The notes under the pieces: generated by a model
Database searches by the model: none
Told to the model about the DNA's origin: nothing
Seen by the model: only the letters and a program-made list of their open reading frames with translations
Shown: one piece after another, positions 1-8,885 of the stretch
Layout of the letters: every line of letters begins with the position of its first letter
Position numbering within the stretch: position 1 is the stretch's first letter
Program-made: the position numbers and the translations under genes
From: Candidatus Methylomirabilota bacterium
Lineage (GTDB): Bacteria > Methylomirabilota > Methylomirabilia > Rokubacteriales > DASRDR01
Length of the DNA: 64,000 bases
Reading direction: 5' to 3'
NCBI GenBank assembly: GCA_036005065.1
Contig: DASYQW010000050.1
Span: forward strand, 1-64,000

Positions 1-1
1 C

Positions 2-1150
2 ACCCGCCCCCAGTCCGCGCAGCGGGCGCGGTTCGTCGCCTGGGAGGCGATCGAGAGGGTGGACGACCTCACCGTCCGCGTGCGAACCAAAGCGCCCGAT
101 CCCCGGTTCTTGATCACGCTGGTCCAGGTTCAGGTCATGCCGCCCGGGGTCCTCCGGACGAATCCGGACAGCCTGGCCGAGCGACCGATCGGCACCGGGC
201 CGTTCAAGCTCGTCGAGTGGGTCAAGGGCGAGCGCATCGTGCTGGAAGCCAACGACGACCACTGGCGGGGCCGCCCGAAGATCGACCGGATCACGTTCCG
301 CGCCGTCCCCGAGGCCTCCGCCCGCGTGGCCACGCTGCAGGCGGGGCAGGCCGACCTGGTGCTCAACGTGCCGCCGGAATCGATCCCGCTCCTCGAGCGA
401 GGGGCCAACACCAAGGTGCTGTCGGTGGCCAGCACGCGCAACGTCACCATCATCTTCGACAACCGCACGTCCCCCTTCAGCGACGTCCGCGTCCGCCAGG
501 CGATGAACTACGCGGTCGACAAGGAGAGCCTCAATCGGAACATCCTGGGGGGACGGGCGCTCATCCAGGCCACCCCGTCCCATCCCTTGACCTTCGGGCA
601 CAACGCGGACGTGAAGCCCTACCCGTACGACCCGCAGAAGGCCAGGGACCTGCTGGCCCAGGCCGGCTACCCGAGCGGCTTCACCACCGAGTTCCACCAC
701 CCGACCGGTCGCTGGCTGAAGGACGTCGAGGTCGTGCAGGCGGTGGCCGGGATGCTCGAGAAGGTCGGCGTCCGTAGCAAGCTCCTGACCCGCGAGTACA
801 ACACGTTCTTCTCCACCTGGGCCAAGGGCGAGCTCAAGGGCATGGCGATGATCGGCACGCTCAGCCAGATCGACGCGGACCGCACGGTCCTCCTGTTCCT
901 CCACGCCCAGGGCAGCTTCCCGCACTACTCCCGGGATCCGAAGGTCGACGCCCTCTACGAGCAGGCGCAGACGCTCGACCTGACGCGGCGGGAGCAGATC
1001 CTCCGGGACATGGAGCGATACATCCACGAGCAGGCGCCCTGGCTCTTCCTGTACTTCCAGCCGGATCTCTTCGGGGCGAACAAGAAGCTCCAGTGGGTGC
1101 CCCCGAAGAACGAGCGGCTCGTCCTCTGGGACGCTGACCTGGAGTCGTGA
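2..1150 (+). CDS. Peptide/nickel-type ABC transporter substrate-binding protein (SBP family 5), 5' truncated by window edge
   Basis: The reading frame is open from the first bases of the window, so the true start and the signal peptide lie upstream; about 382 residues are present. The visible part has features of family 5 binding proteins: an IGTGPFKLVEW segment, a region where the ligand-binding lobe lists DVRVRQAMNYAVDKE, and a C-terminal ERYIHEQAPWLFLYF stretch. These proteins capture oligopeptides, nickel complexes or other small ligands in the periplasm and deliver them to a DppBC-type channel. Two permease genes follow directly, which supports the call. The ligand cannot be told from sequence alone. 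Confidence 0.9.
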   Translation, partial: TRPQSAQRARFVAWEAIERVDDLTVRVRTKAPDPRFLITLVQVQVMPPGVLRTNPDSLAERPIGTGPFKLVEWVKGERIVLEANDDHWRGRPKIDRITFRAVPEASARVATLQAGQADLVLNVPPESIPLLERGANTKVLSVASTRNVTIIFDNRTSPFSDVRVRQAMNYAVDKESLNRNILGGRALIQATPSHPLTFGHNADVKPYPYDPQKARDLLAQAGYPSGFTTEFHHPTGRWLKDVEVVQAVAGMLEKVGVRSKLLTREYNTFFSTWAKGELKGMAMIGTLSQIDADRTVLLFLHAQGSFPHYSRDPKVDALYEQAQTLDLTRREQILRDMERYIHEQAPWLFLYFQPDLFGANKKLQWVPPKNERLVLWDADLES

Positions 1151-1275
1151 CCACCCGGCGACCGTGCGGGGGCCTCCGGGAGAGCGCGTCTCCGGGGCCG
1201 CCCCCGGCCGCCGCGGACTCCGGCGGCGGGCGCGCCCGTCGCTCGCCCCGCCGCCTCACCCCGGGCTGACGCGCC

Positions 1276-2193
1276 ATGCGGACGTTCCTCCTGCGGCGCC
1301 TGGTCATGACGGGGATCATGCTCGTCCTGGTGGCGCTGACCGTGTTTCTCCTCGGACACCTCACCGGCGACCCGGTACGGCTCATGGTTCCCGACGAAGC
1401 GACCGAGCCGGAGATGGCGGCCCTCCGCCGGGAGCTCGGCTTCGACCGCCCGCTGTCGGTCCAGTTCGTCGATTTCCTCGCCCATGCGGCCCAGGGGGAC
1501 CTCGGGCGCTCCCTCCGCTACCGACAGCCCGCCCTGGCCCTCGTGCTCGAGCGCATGCCGGCCACCGTCGAGCTGGGCACGGCGGCCATGATGATCGCGC
1601 TGCTGGCGGCGGTGCCGGCGGCGCTCGTCTGTGCCCCGCGCCCGGGCTCCGTCCTCGATGCCCTGGCGTCGACGGCCGCCGCGGTGGGCCAGGCCCTGCC
1701 GCCGTTCTGGATCGGGATCATGCTCATCCTCCTGTTCGCCGTCCACCTGCAGTGGCTCCCGGCGGCCGGACGCGGCGACGTCGGGAGTCTGGTCCTTCCG
1801 GCGATCACGCTCGGACTCTGGCCGATGGCGCGCATGGCGCGGATGCTGCGCTCGAGCCTGCTCGACGTCCTCCAGCAGGACTTCGTCCGCAGCGCGCGGG
1901 CCAAGGGACTGAGCGAGCGGGCGGTGCTCCTCCGGCACGTCCTGCGCAACGCCAGCATCCCAACCGTCACCATGGCCGCCCTCACCTACGGCTCGATCCT
2001 CGGGGGGACCGTCATCACCGAGAGCGTCTTCGCCTGGCCCGGGGTGGGCCGCCTGGCCCTGGAGGCGGTCTACAACCGCGACTTTCCCCTGCTCCAGGCC
2101 ACCGTCCTGGTGGTCGCCTGGATCTTCGTGGTGATCAATCTCGCGCTCGATCTGCTCTACGTCTGGCTGGACCCGCGGATCCGGCTGCAGTAG
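1276..2193 (+). CDS. DppB-type ABC transporter permease
   Basis: This 305-residue inner-membrane protein starts MRTFLLRRL, the usual N-terminus of DppB/OppB proteins, and has about six membrane segments. The EAA loop that contacts the ATPase is seen as the SARAKGLSERAVLLRHVLRNA region near residues 205-225. It ends WLDPRIRLQ, typical of the family. It lies 125 bp after the binding-protein gene and 18 bp before the second permease. A nearly exact copy of its last 130 bp recurs at 7259-7390. Confidence 0.93.
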   Translation: MRTFLLRRLVMTGIMLVLVALTVFLLGHLTGDPVRLMVPDEATEPEMAALRRELGFDRPLSVQFVDFLAHAAQGDLGRSLRYRQPALALVLERMPATVELGTAAMMIALLAAVPAALVCAPRPGSVLDALASTAAAVGQALPPFWIGIMLILLFAVHLQWLPAAGRGDVGSLVLPAITLGLWPMARMARMLRSSLLDVLQQDFVRSARAKGLSERAVLLRHVLRNASIPTVTMAALTYGSILGGTVITESVFAWPGVGRLALEAVYNRDFPLLQATVLVVAWIFVVINLALDLLYVWLDPRIRLQ

Positions 2194-2211
2194 GGACCCG
2201 GAGAGCTGCGC

Positions 2212-3114
2212 GTGACGGGACACGCGGCGGGCCGGACCGCGGTTCCCGGCCCGCCCCCCCGGTGGGCGCGCCTCGGGCGGCGGCTCCAGCGCCTCCCGGC
2301 AATGCTGGCCGTGGTCGTGCTGGTGGCGCTGACCCTCGTCGCCTCGGGCGCGCCGGTCCTGGCGCCCCACGACCCCTTCGCTCAGAACCTGGACGGACGT
2401 CTGGCGCCGCCGGCGTGGGCGGGTGGAACCCCGACCCACTGGCTCGGCACCGACCAGCTCGGCCGCGACATCCTGAGCCGCCTGATCTTCGGCGCCCGGG
2501 TCTCGCTGATCGTGGCCCTCATGGCGGTCGTGATCGCGGGGGTGACGGGCGTGGTGATGGGGCTCCTGGCCGGCTATTACGGCGGCCTGGTGGACGAGGT
2601 GCTCATGCGACTGGCGGACCTGCGCATGGCCCTGCCCTTCATCCTGCTGGTGATCGCCCTGATCGCGGTGTTCGGCCCCAGCCTGGTGCTCGTCATCGCG
2701 ATCCTCGGCCTGACGGGCTGGGTCGCCTACGCGCGTGTCCTCCGCGCGGAGGTGCTCTCGCTGCGGGAGCGGGAGTTCGTGGTGGCCGCGCGCGCGCTGG
2801 GGGCCACCGACCTGCGCCTCGTCTTCCGGCACATTCTCCCCAACGGCATCGCGTCGGCCATCGTCATCGCCTCCCTCGAGCTGGCCCAGATGATCGTCGT
2901 GGAATCGTCGCTCAGCTTCCTGGGGCTCGGCGTGCAGCCCCCCACCCCGAGCTGGGGCAACATGCTGGGGGAAGGACGGGACTACGTCCAGTCCAAGTGG
3001 TGGCTGGCCACGTTCCCAGGCCTGGCCATCGCGCTGACCACGGTCAGCGTGAACCTGGTCGGCGACTGGCTGCGCGACCGGCTCGACCCCCACCTGCAGG
3101 TGTCATCGGGCTAG
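2212..3114 (+). CDS. DppC-type ABC transporter permease
   Basis: This 300-residue membrane protein starts at a GTG codon after a GGAGAG-like ribosome site. It has an N-terminal cytoplasmic stretch, one membrane helix, the HWLGTDQLGRDILSRLIFGAR motif region near residues 78-97 that is diagnostic of DppC/OppC, and the EAA loop around residues 190-210. It pairs with the preceding DppB. No DppD or DppF ATPase gene follows, which is unusual: the next genes are unrelated and of lower GC. Either a shared ATPase is encoded elsewhere or the operon was interrupted. Its first codons are copied at 7408. Confidence 0.92.
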   Translation: MTGHAAGRTAVPGPPPRWARLGRRLQRLPAMLAVVVLVALTLVASGAPVLAPHDPFAQNLDGRLAPPAWAGGTPTHWLGTDQLGRDILSRLIFGARVSLIVALMAVVIAGVTGVVMGLLAGYYGGLVDEVLMRLADLRMALPFILLVIALIAVFGPSLVLVIAILGLTGWVAYARVLRAEVLSLREREFVVAARALGATDLRLVFRHILPNGIASAIVIASLELAQMIVVESSLSFLGLGVQPPTPSWGNMLGEGRDYVQSKWWLATFPGLAIALTTVSVNLVGDWLRDRLDPHLQVSSG

Positions 3115-3130
3115 AGGGAACGCCGGCCCC

Positions 3131-3159
3131 TTGACACCGTGAGGCCTCTCCGCTAATCG
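3131..3159 (+). promoter_or_regulatory. Candidate sigma-70 promoter TTGACA-17-TAATCG
   Basis: A perfect -35 box (3131-3136) and a -10-like box TAATCG (3154-3159) are separated by 17 bp, just after the dppC stop codon. It points to the lower-GC gene at 3377. It may be a second, upstream promoter to the one at 3278. Confidence 0.4.
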
Positions 3160-3277
3160 ACCCGGTTCTTCGCCGCGCGCCCCGCGCCGGCGCCGGGCCA
3201 GGCTCTGCCCCGCCGCGCCGCCAGGGCGGCTTCCCACGTTCAGCCGGCCTGCAGCCACGGCCCGCCGGCCCGCCCGG

Positions 3278-3307
3278 TTGCGAGCCCCAGGCGGGGCGCG
3301 CTACACT
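3278..3307 (+). promoter_or_regulatory. Candidate promoter TTGCGA-18-TACACT
   Basis: A -35-like TTGCGA at 3278-3283 and TACACT at 3302-3307 are 18 bp apart and sit 70 bp upstream of the ATG at 3377, in the form seen at other promoters of this window. Confidence 0.45.
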
Positions 3308-3376
3308 CCAGCCACGCCGGAGAAGAGCCGCCGGGGGGACGAGGGCCCCCGCGGGGCCGAACCGAGGGGTGCAGAA

Positions 3377-4696
3377 ATGCGCTTTGTGCTGCCTGCGTTC
3401 AGAGCGCAGAGGTCACAGTGCAGGCCACAGCTTGGGATCTTCGGCACATTTGACGTAGAGAATTACGGCGATCTTCTGTTCCCGCTGATCGCCGAGGCGG
3501 AGCTGTCGCAGAGACTGGGCCCGGTAACACTGCAGTGCTTCTCCTACGGCCGCAAGACGCCGCCCGACTGGCCATACGACGTAACGTCGTTGACCGAACT
3601 GCCGGCGATGGCGAGCAGTCTCCACGGGGCGATTATCGGCGGCGGCCACATAATCAGATTCGATAAATCGATCGCGCCCGGCTACGCCCCGCCTGTACCC
3701 ACCATCCACCATCCCACCGGCTATTGGCTGACGCCCATCCTGATCGCGCTGCAGCACGGCACACCGGTCGTGTGGAACGCGCCCGGCGTTCACGGCGATA
3801 TCCCGTCATGGGCTGATCCGCTCATGCGGTTGGCCATTGATGGCAGCCGTTATGTTTCGGTACGTGACGAACCGTCGCGCCAGGCCCTGTTACGCTTCAC
3901 CGACACGATCGAAATAAACGTCGTGCCCGACACCGCCTTCGGTATTGCCCGGCTGCTGGATGCGCGACGGCCGTCGTCGGAGTTTATCCGCCTGCGCGAT
4001 GCTAACGGTCTGACTGATCCCTATATCATCATTCAGACGATCGCCGAGCTTCAGCATGTTGCCCGTTTTGTGCGGGCGCAGCAGCAGCCGTTCGAGAATT
4101 ATCGCGTGTTATTACTGCCGATCGGCCCCGTCCTCGGCGATAGTGATGTAGCCTTCGGCAACGATCTGCCCGGAATCGTTCAACTGTCGAGTTGGCCAGG
4201 TCCGCTGTCGATGGCGGAATTGATCGCACAAGCGACGGCAGTTGTCGCCGTCAGTCTGCACCTGTCGATGACGGCGCTCGCCTTTGGCGTGCCGGTATTT
4301 CGACCAGCGCATTGCTTCGGCGGCAAGTATGCGACCCTGTCAGGGTTCGACGGGGTTATCCCGTTTAACGTTCAAGAGGGGATCGATCCGCAACGATTCA
4401 GCGCCAGGCACAGCCGAGACGAGCCCTCACCGGCGATGTCCGCGGTGCTGCGCCAGCTGGACAGCCATTGGGATAGAATTGCCACAGTGTTTCTTTCGGC
4501 GAGCGAGACGCCGTCTACGCTGCCGGCGCTCGGTCGTTTCTGGCAGACGCTGCCGGATTTGCTGGAGGCGCGCGACGAACAAGTCACCGCTCCCGACAAT
4601 ATCGTTCGTGACGATACCGATACCAGGTTATCGAAACCTACCGCGCCGCCCCGGTATTTCGGCTGGCTGCGACGAAGAGCACAAGACGAAACATGA
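3377..4696 (+). CDS. Polysaccharide pyruvyl transferase family protein
   Basis: The protein has 439 residues from the ATG at 3377, which follows a GAGGGG ribosome site; the open frame continues upstream but through the promoter. It begins, after a short leader, with the GIFGTFDVENYGDLLFPLI segment typical of PF04230 proteins, and shows the IIGGGHIIRFD glycine-rich motif, a VSVRDEPSRQAL segment and a late AVSLHLSMTALAFGVPV segment corresponding to the family's H-containing nucleotide region. Such enzymes add ketal pyruvate to cell-surface sugars. Base composition is clearly lower in GC than neighbours and codon use differs (many AT-ending codons), so it is probably transferred DNA. It overlaps the next gene by 4 bp. 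Confidence 0.8.
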   Translation: MRFVLPAFRAQRSQCRPQLGIFGTFDVENYGDLLFPLIAEAELSQRLGPVTLQCFSYGRKTPPDWPYDVTSLTELPAMASSLHGAIIGGGHIIRFDKSIAPGYAPPVPTIHHPTGYWLTPILIALQHGTPVVWNAPGVHGDIPSWADPLMRLAIDGSRYVSVRDEPSRQALLRFTDTIEINVVPDTAFGIARLLDARRPSSEFIRLRDANGLTDPYIIIQTIAELQHVARFVRAQQQPFENYRVLLLPIGPVLGDSDVAFGNDLPGIVQLSSWPGPLSMAELIAQATAVVAVSLHLSMTALAFGVPVFRPAHCFGGKYATLSGFDGVIPFNVQEGIDPQRFSARHSRDEPSPAMSAVLRQLDSHWDRIATVFLSASETPSTLPALGRFWQTLPDLLEARDEQVTAPDNIVRDDTDTRLSKPTAPPRYFGWLRRRAQDET

Positions 4697-5463
4697 TCGA
4701 CCTGACTCAAATCTGCCGCCAGACACTGTCAACTCAGCCGTATGAGTGGGCCTTCGTCGGCAGCCTGTTTGCGCCGCAGGATGCGGCGTCATTGGTGGCA
4801 TCTTATCCGCGCGACCATTTCAAAACGGTCAAGGGCTACGACCGTGAAAAGGGCTATGAATATGAGGCGCGTGCGTTGATCAGTATGGGCGGCGATTCGG
4901 TGTCGAATGCCGACAGCCTAAGTCCGGCCTGGTGGCAACTGGCAAACGATCTGTTGTCTCCTGCCTATCGAGCGGCCATCACGCGACTGACGGGACGCGA
5001 CCTTGCTTCCCTGCCGATGGAGGTCAATGTCTTTCACTACGGACCGGGCGCCTGGCTTGGCCCGCATGTCGACCTGAAGGACAAGACGGTCACACATGTG
5101 TTCTATTTCAACGAGCGCTGGAATGAGGAAGACGGCGGCTGTCTGACCATTCTGCGATCATCGGACGTGGCTGATGCGTTCACCCGCATCGCGCCCGTCG
5201 TCGGCAACTCCGCTGTGCTGGTGCGCTCGGACAAGTCCTGGCACGCGGTATCGCCGGTCGTCAAAAGTTGCCGTCAATCTCGCCTCAGCATGACCGTGAC
5301 CTTCTACACGCCGGGGTCGATTAGCACCATGTGGCCGCCGGGCGATACGACACCCCTGCACCGCTACGACGGAATCAATAACGAGAAGGCGGCGGGCGGC
5401 TCCCTGGGTCTATGGACAAAGCTATACAGAAGAATTCGGGATGAATTATTTAACCCGGAATAA
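4693..5463 (+). CDS. 2-oxoglutarate/Fe(II)-dependent oxygenase (prolyl-4-hydroxylase-like fold)
   Basis: This 256-residue protein starts at an ATGA overlap with the pyruvyl transferase gene. The facial triad is visible: H and D in GPHVDLKDK (about residues 124-126), and the distal H in KSWHAVSPV. The 2OG-binding arginine is likely in the RQSRLSMTVTFY segment that follows. A GGCLTI turn lies between them, as in the family. The substrate is unknown; coupling to the pyruvyl transferase suggests modification of a surface glycan or its lipid or peptide carrier. It shares the lower GC and AT-richer codon use of its partner. Confidence 0.82.
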   Translation: MIDLTQICRQTLSTQPYEWAFVGSLFAPQDAASLVASYPRDHFKTVKGYDREKGYEYEARALISMGGDSVSNADSLSPAWWQLANDLLSPAYRAAITRLTGRDLASLPMEVNVFHYGPGAWLGPHVDLKDKTVTHVFYFNERWNEEDGGCLTILRSSDVADAFTRIAPVVGNSAVLVRSDKSWHAVSPVVKSCRQSRLSMTVTFYTPGSISTMWPPGDTTPLHRYDGINNEKAAGGSLGLWTKLYRRIRDELFNPE

Positions 5464-5608
5464 ATCGCTTCAAGGAGCAGGTGCACGAGCTGTACAGGAG
5501 CGCGAGGATGCCGGGCCTGGCCCACCTCTAGTCGGCGAGGAGGGCGTGGCGTTCGGCGTCTGAGAGGCCCCGCGCCGCGACGACTACCTGGGGCCCGCGC
5601 GACCTTCC

Positions 5609-7145
5609 TCAGGCTCTCCGCCGATCCGCCTGGGTGAGCTGACCGCTGAACTCTTCGACCCGCGTCGGCTTGTTCAAGAGCCGCCAGACCAGATTCCACG
5701 AGTACTTCAACAGTTGCTTGTCGATCTTGAGCCGAGCGAACGGGGATCCCTTCGACCAACCGAGGTCGTCCCAGTGCCAGGACGCAGGGAGTTGCCCGTC
5801 AGCGAGAGACTCCTCGAAGAGCTGGGTGCCGGGGAACGGCTGCACCATAAAGAACTGGCAGCCGATCAAACCCGCATCCATGACCCGCCGCGCGAGCTCG
5901 AAGGTGTTCGTGAGCTCCTCGAGGGTCTCGTCGGGGTAGCCGATCATGAAGTTCCCGTCCGCCACGAGCCCTGCCTTGTTCACCTTCCTCACGAGATCGA
6001 CGACATCGCAGTGCGTGAGATCCCACTTGGCCGACGAGTACTTGTCGATGAGTCGCTGCGTACCCGACTCGAACGGAAGCGAGAGCTTCCGAAAACCCGC
6101 GTGATTCAGCGCTTCCAGCAGCTCCTCGGCGACGACGAGCCTCTCCCCCTGCCGCTTGAACAGGTGGACGATGTTCACGCCATTCACGTCGGCAAGCTTG
6201 AAGCCGTACGCCGGCAAGGTTCGGAGGATGGCGAACACGCGCCTTTTTTTGGCGAGGAAGGAGTCGTCGTTGATGAAGAGGTACCGCACCCCCATGCTCT
6301 TGAGCGTGTCGAATTCCCGTGCGATACGTTCCAGCGAGTGGAAGCGCAGGGCCGCCACCTCGCCGGCCTCGCCGCCGCGCTCCTTCGAGATGTGGCAATA
6401 GGTACAGCGAAAGGGACAGCCCCTGGACGTGAAGACCGCGGCATAGCGGGGCTGCGGATCCCCCTCCATCCACCCCTCTTTGCCGCCCCAGACCCGGCTG
6501 ATCTCCCAATACCGCTCGTTGGGAAGCTTCTCCCGGGAGGGCATCGGGAATTCGTCGAGATCGAGCGTGAGATTCTGCACCGGGGTGGAGACCGTGCGGC
6601 CGTCCTGCCGCCACGCGATGCCGGAGACGTCTACCGGAGCCGCACCTCCCGAGCGCAGGAAGTGCGCGAACTGGACGATCGACTTCTCGCCCTCCGAGAG
6701 AAAGACCGCGTCGAACCCGTGATCGAAGAAGTGCTCTTTGAGACTGCGCGCGTTCACGCCGCCGGCCACCAGGATCTTCTCGGGGTAGGCTTCCCTGATC
6801 AGCCGGCTGACCTCGAAGCAGCGCGACGTCTGTTGCGTGAAGATGGAGGTCACCGCGATCACGTCGAAGCCGGCCACCTCTTCCAGGATGCGCTCCGGTG
6901 ACATCCCGATGCGCACCAGGCTCTTGGGGAGCGGGATCTTGCGATAGAACGTATCCTCCAGCCGGTCTTGGCCCGTCCCGATGCTCGAGGATCTGCGATT
7001 CGAAACCCGCGGCGGTGAGCGCCGCGTCGAGATACGGCAAGGCCAGCGTGCCGTCCGGTCGGATCATCTCGTCGGCGCTATACTGCAGCGGCGGGAAGGC
7101 GAGGAGGAACCGCGGATTCGGGATTCTGCGATTGAGCCGGATCAT
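5609..7145 (-). pseudogene. B12-binding radical SAM protein, split by a frameshift
   Basis: The first about 57 codons (from ATG at 7145, MIRLNRRIPNPRFLL...) and the remaining about 450 lie in different frames. Removing one C around 6971-6973 joins them as ...LEHRDGQDRLEDTFYRK..., which restores a continuous protein of about 511 residues. The downstream frame carries an N-terminal cobalamin-binding-like fold (VAGGVNARSL, FLSEGE) and the radical SAM cluster motif CPFRCTYC, followed by an FINDDSF segment and a MIGYPDET segment typical of the class. The chemistry (methylation or ring rearrangement) is not predictable. The extra base may be a real mutation or an assembly error. It is transcribed convergently to the two genes before it. 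Confidence 0.8.
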
Positions 7146-7258
7146 CGGGTTAACCTGGCGCCGGCGGGATCGGGCCTCGGCTATCCACCGTGGTGTCCCG
7201 TCATGAACATCATGCCAACTGATACAGCGCAGACGACAGTGCCGTCAAGCCTGAAATC

Positions 7259-7503
7259 AGGCGGTCTACAACCGCGACCTTCCCCTGCTCCAGGCCACCG
7301 TCCTGGTGGTCGCCTGGATCTTCGTGGTGATCAATCTCGCGCTCGATCTGCTCTACGTCTGGCTCGATCCGCGGATCCGGCTGCAGTAGGGACCCGGAGA
7401 GCCCGGCGTGACGGGACGCGCGGCGGGCCGGACCGCGGTTCCCGGCCCGCGCCCCTGGCGGCGCCGCCGGCGAGCGCGCCTCGAGCGGTGGCTCCAGCGC
7501 CCC
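7259..7503 (+). pseudogene. Copied dppB 3' end plus dppC 5' end (gene-junction fragment)
   Basis: About 245 bp match 2063-2297 almost base for base: the last 44 codons of DppB with its stop codon at 7387, the same spacer, and the GTG start and first about 30 codons of DppC (MTGRAAGRTAVPGP...). Homology begins abruptly after AGGCGGTC and ends at CTCCAGCGCC, where the dispersed repeat at 7501 starts. There is no upstream or downstream remainder of either gene. Differences are mostly near the end, with small indels, so it is not a simple assembly echo. Confidence 0.9.
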
Positions 7504-7682
7504 CTAACCGGCCCTGAGCCAGGCGGAGCCTTGGGTTCTGGACGCCCCGGGCGGTGGTCCCCGAGGGCGCCGCCACGGGCTCGGCGACCACCCGCCTGGC
7601 ACGCCGCATCCGGGTGGGCTATGCTTGGCCAGGCTGGTGACGCCGTGGGGAGGGACGCGGGCTCGCAAGATTGGCGTTTGGT
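7501..7682 (+). repeat. Dispersed intergenic repeat, copy 1
   Basis: About 180 bp closely match 8632-8815, and the last 65 bp match 31748-31811 more weakly. Shared landmarks are ACCGGCCCTGAGCCAG at the left end, an imperfect CGCCG...CGGCG hairpin, GGGCTATGCTTGG, and GCTCGCAAGATTGGCGTTTGG at the right end. The left end meets the broken dppC fragment. TATGCT at 7620-7625 could be a -10 box for the exported protein at 7780. Confidence 0.8.
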
Positions 7683-7779
7683 GATGTATTTCTGGTAGGT
7701 TCAATCACTCGCGCGCCATCTTCTCGATGTGGCGTGAATTGATCATTCCCGCCTCGACACGAGCCCAAGGAGAATGTCC

Positions 7780-8193
7780 ATGAAAATCCAGCGACTTCTC
7801 GTCACCCTCACCATCATCAACTTCATGCTCCTCGTGTTCCTCCTCGCGCAGATGCGCCCGGTCGCGGCGAACACCGAGTCATCGGTGCTGCGGGGCCGCG
7901 GTCTCGAGATCGTGGATCAACGGGGAAAGGTTCGCGCCAGCATCGCGGTGCAACCGGCCAATGATACGTACCGGATGCCGGACGGCACCATTGGATATCC
8001 CGAGACGGTGATCCTTCGGCTGATCGATCCGAACGGACGGCCCGGCGTGAAGCTCCAAGCGTCCGTGCAAGGCGCGGGAATCGGCCTGGGAGGCGAGTCG
8101 GATCCCACCTATGCCCGGCTGGGAGCGAAAGGCGCGGAGAGCTCACTCCATTTGAGGAACAAGGACGGGCGAGAACAGGTGATCAAGCCTTAG
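7780..8193 (+). CDS. Small exported protein of unknown function
   Basis: 137 residues from the ATG at 7780, chosen over the ATG at 7774 because AAGGAG (7767-7772) is correctly spaced only for the second. The N-terminus is a signal-anchor-like helix (IQRLLVTLTIINFMLLVFLLA). The rest is a short beta-rich domain with VLRGRGLEIVDQRGKVRASI, a pattern I have seen in small conserved proteins of soil bacteria but cannot tie to a function, and a glycine-rich end. It stands alone between two copies of a dispersed repeat. Probably periplasmic or membrane-anchored. Confidence 0.65.
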   Translation: MKIQRLLVTLTIINFMLLVFLLAQMRPVAANTESSVLRGRGLEIVDQRGKVRASIAVQPANDTYRMPDGTIGYPETVILRLIDPNGRPGVKLQASVQGAGIGLGGESDPTYARLGAKGAESSLHLRNKDGREQVIKP

Positions 8194-8337
8194 GCGGAAG
8201 CGCTCTGCGGTTCACAGAAGCGAATCGAGCCGCCAGGTCGACATCACCCGACGCTCGGCGTATCCTCTTCCCCTGGAACACGACTCGCTCGCGCACGCCA
8301 CCGATGGTGACCGGGCGCGAGAAGGCGGACATACGCC

Positions 8338-8574
8338 ATGCGCGATTCCTCGGAGACAGACGAAGCCAATGCGGCGTTACGCCCGCGGTGCGTGACTCGG
8401 CCTGAAGGAGGCCACCCACTCGAGGACTACGCCCGCGCCCTCGAGCGCGCGGGGCTCCTGATCGAGCGGCTGCGCGAGCCGACGGCCGAGGAAGTCTACG
8501 TCGCCGCCTACCCGCAGGCGGCGCGCTGGCGGCGGCTCCCGAACTTCCTCCACGTGCGAGCGGTGAAGCCGTGA
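8338..8574 (+). pseudogene. C-terminal fragment of a class I SAM methyltransferase
   Basis: The 78-codon open frame contains HPLEDYARALERAGLLIERL and ends RWRRLPNFLHVRAVKP, which is the usual C-terminus of small Methyltransf_11/25-type proteins. No SAM-binding GxGxG region precedes it, so only the last quarter of such a gene survives; the codons before about 8398 do not look like the family. Its stop overlaps the start of a second fragment at 8571. Confidence 0.6.
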
Positions 8575-8639
8575 CGTTCAACGAGGACTGGGAGCGCGAG
8601 GCGCCCAACTGGGCCGCCTGGGCACGCGCACCCCCTTGA
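8571..8639 (+). pseudogene. N-terminal fragment of a methyltransferase cut by the repeat
   Basis: A GTG overlapping the previous stop begins 22 codons reading VTFNEDWEREAPNWAAWARA, the characteristic beginning of SAM-dependent methyltransferases of the same family as the preceding fragment. The frame stops at TGA 8637-8639, inside the left edge of the dispersed repeat. It suggests two tandem methyltransferase genes, the second of which lost all but its start. Confidence 0.6.
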
Positions 8640-8815
8640 CCGGCCCTGAGCCAGCCGGAGCCTTGGGTTCTGGACGCCACGGACGTAGTCCCCGAGGGCG
8701 CCGCCACGGGCTCGGCGACCACCCGCCCGGTGCGCCGCGTCCGGGTGAGCTATGCTTCTTGTCTAGGCTGGTGGCCCCGGGGGGAGGGACGCGGGCTCGC
8801 AAAAATGGCGTTTGG
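8632..8815 (+). repeat. Dispersed intergenic repeat, copy 2
   Basis: About 184 bp match copy 1 at 7501-7682 with roughly a dozen substitutions and small indels. The left edge meets a methyltransferase start fragment, just as copy 1 meets a dppC start fragment. TATGCT at 8751-8756 lies 130 bp before the exported protein at 8886. Confidence 0.8.
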
Positions 8816-8885
8816 AGCGCCTGGGTTCATCAGCGCTGTCGGAGTCGCCCCCGCCACATCACGACGTCCTTCTACGGAGGCTTTC

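Noticed and set aside
955-3093. Long open frame on the minus strand opposite dppB/dppC
   Set aside because: Very low-complexity R/G/D/H/Q-rich translation without any domain; it is the mirror of high-GC codon bias in the real genes on the plus strand.
5464-5608. Coding-like bits between the oxygenase and radical SAM genes (RFKEQVHELYRSARMPGLAHL on plus; VVVAARGLSDAERHALLAD on minus)
   Set aside because: Both look like C-terminal ends of genes but I recognise neither family, so I did not annotate them as relics.
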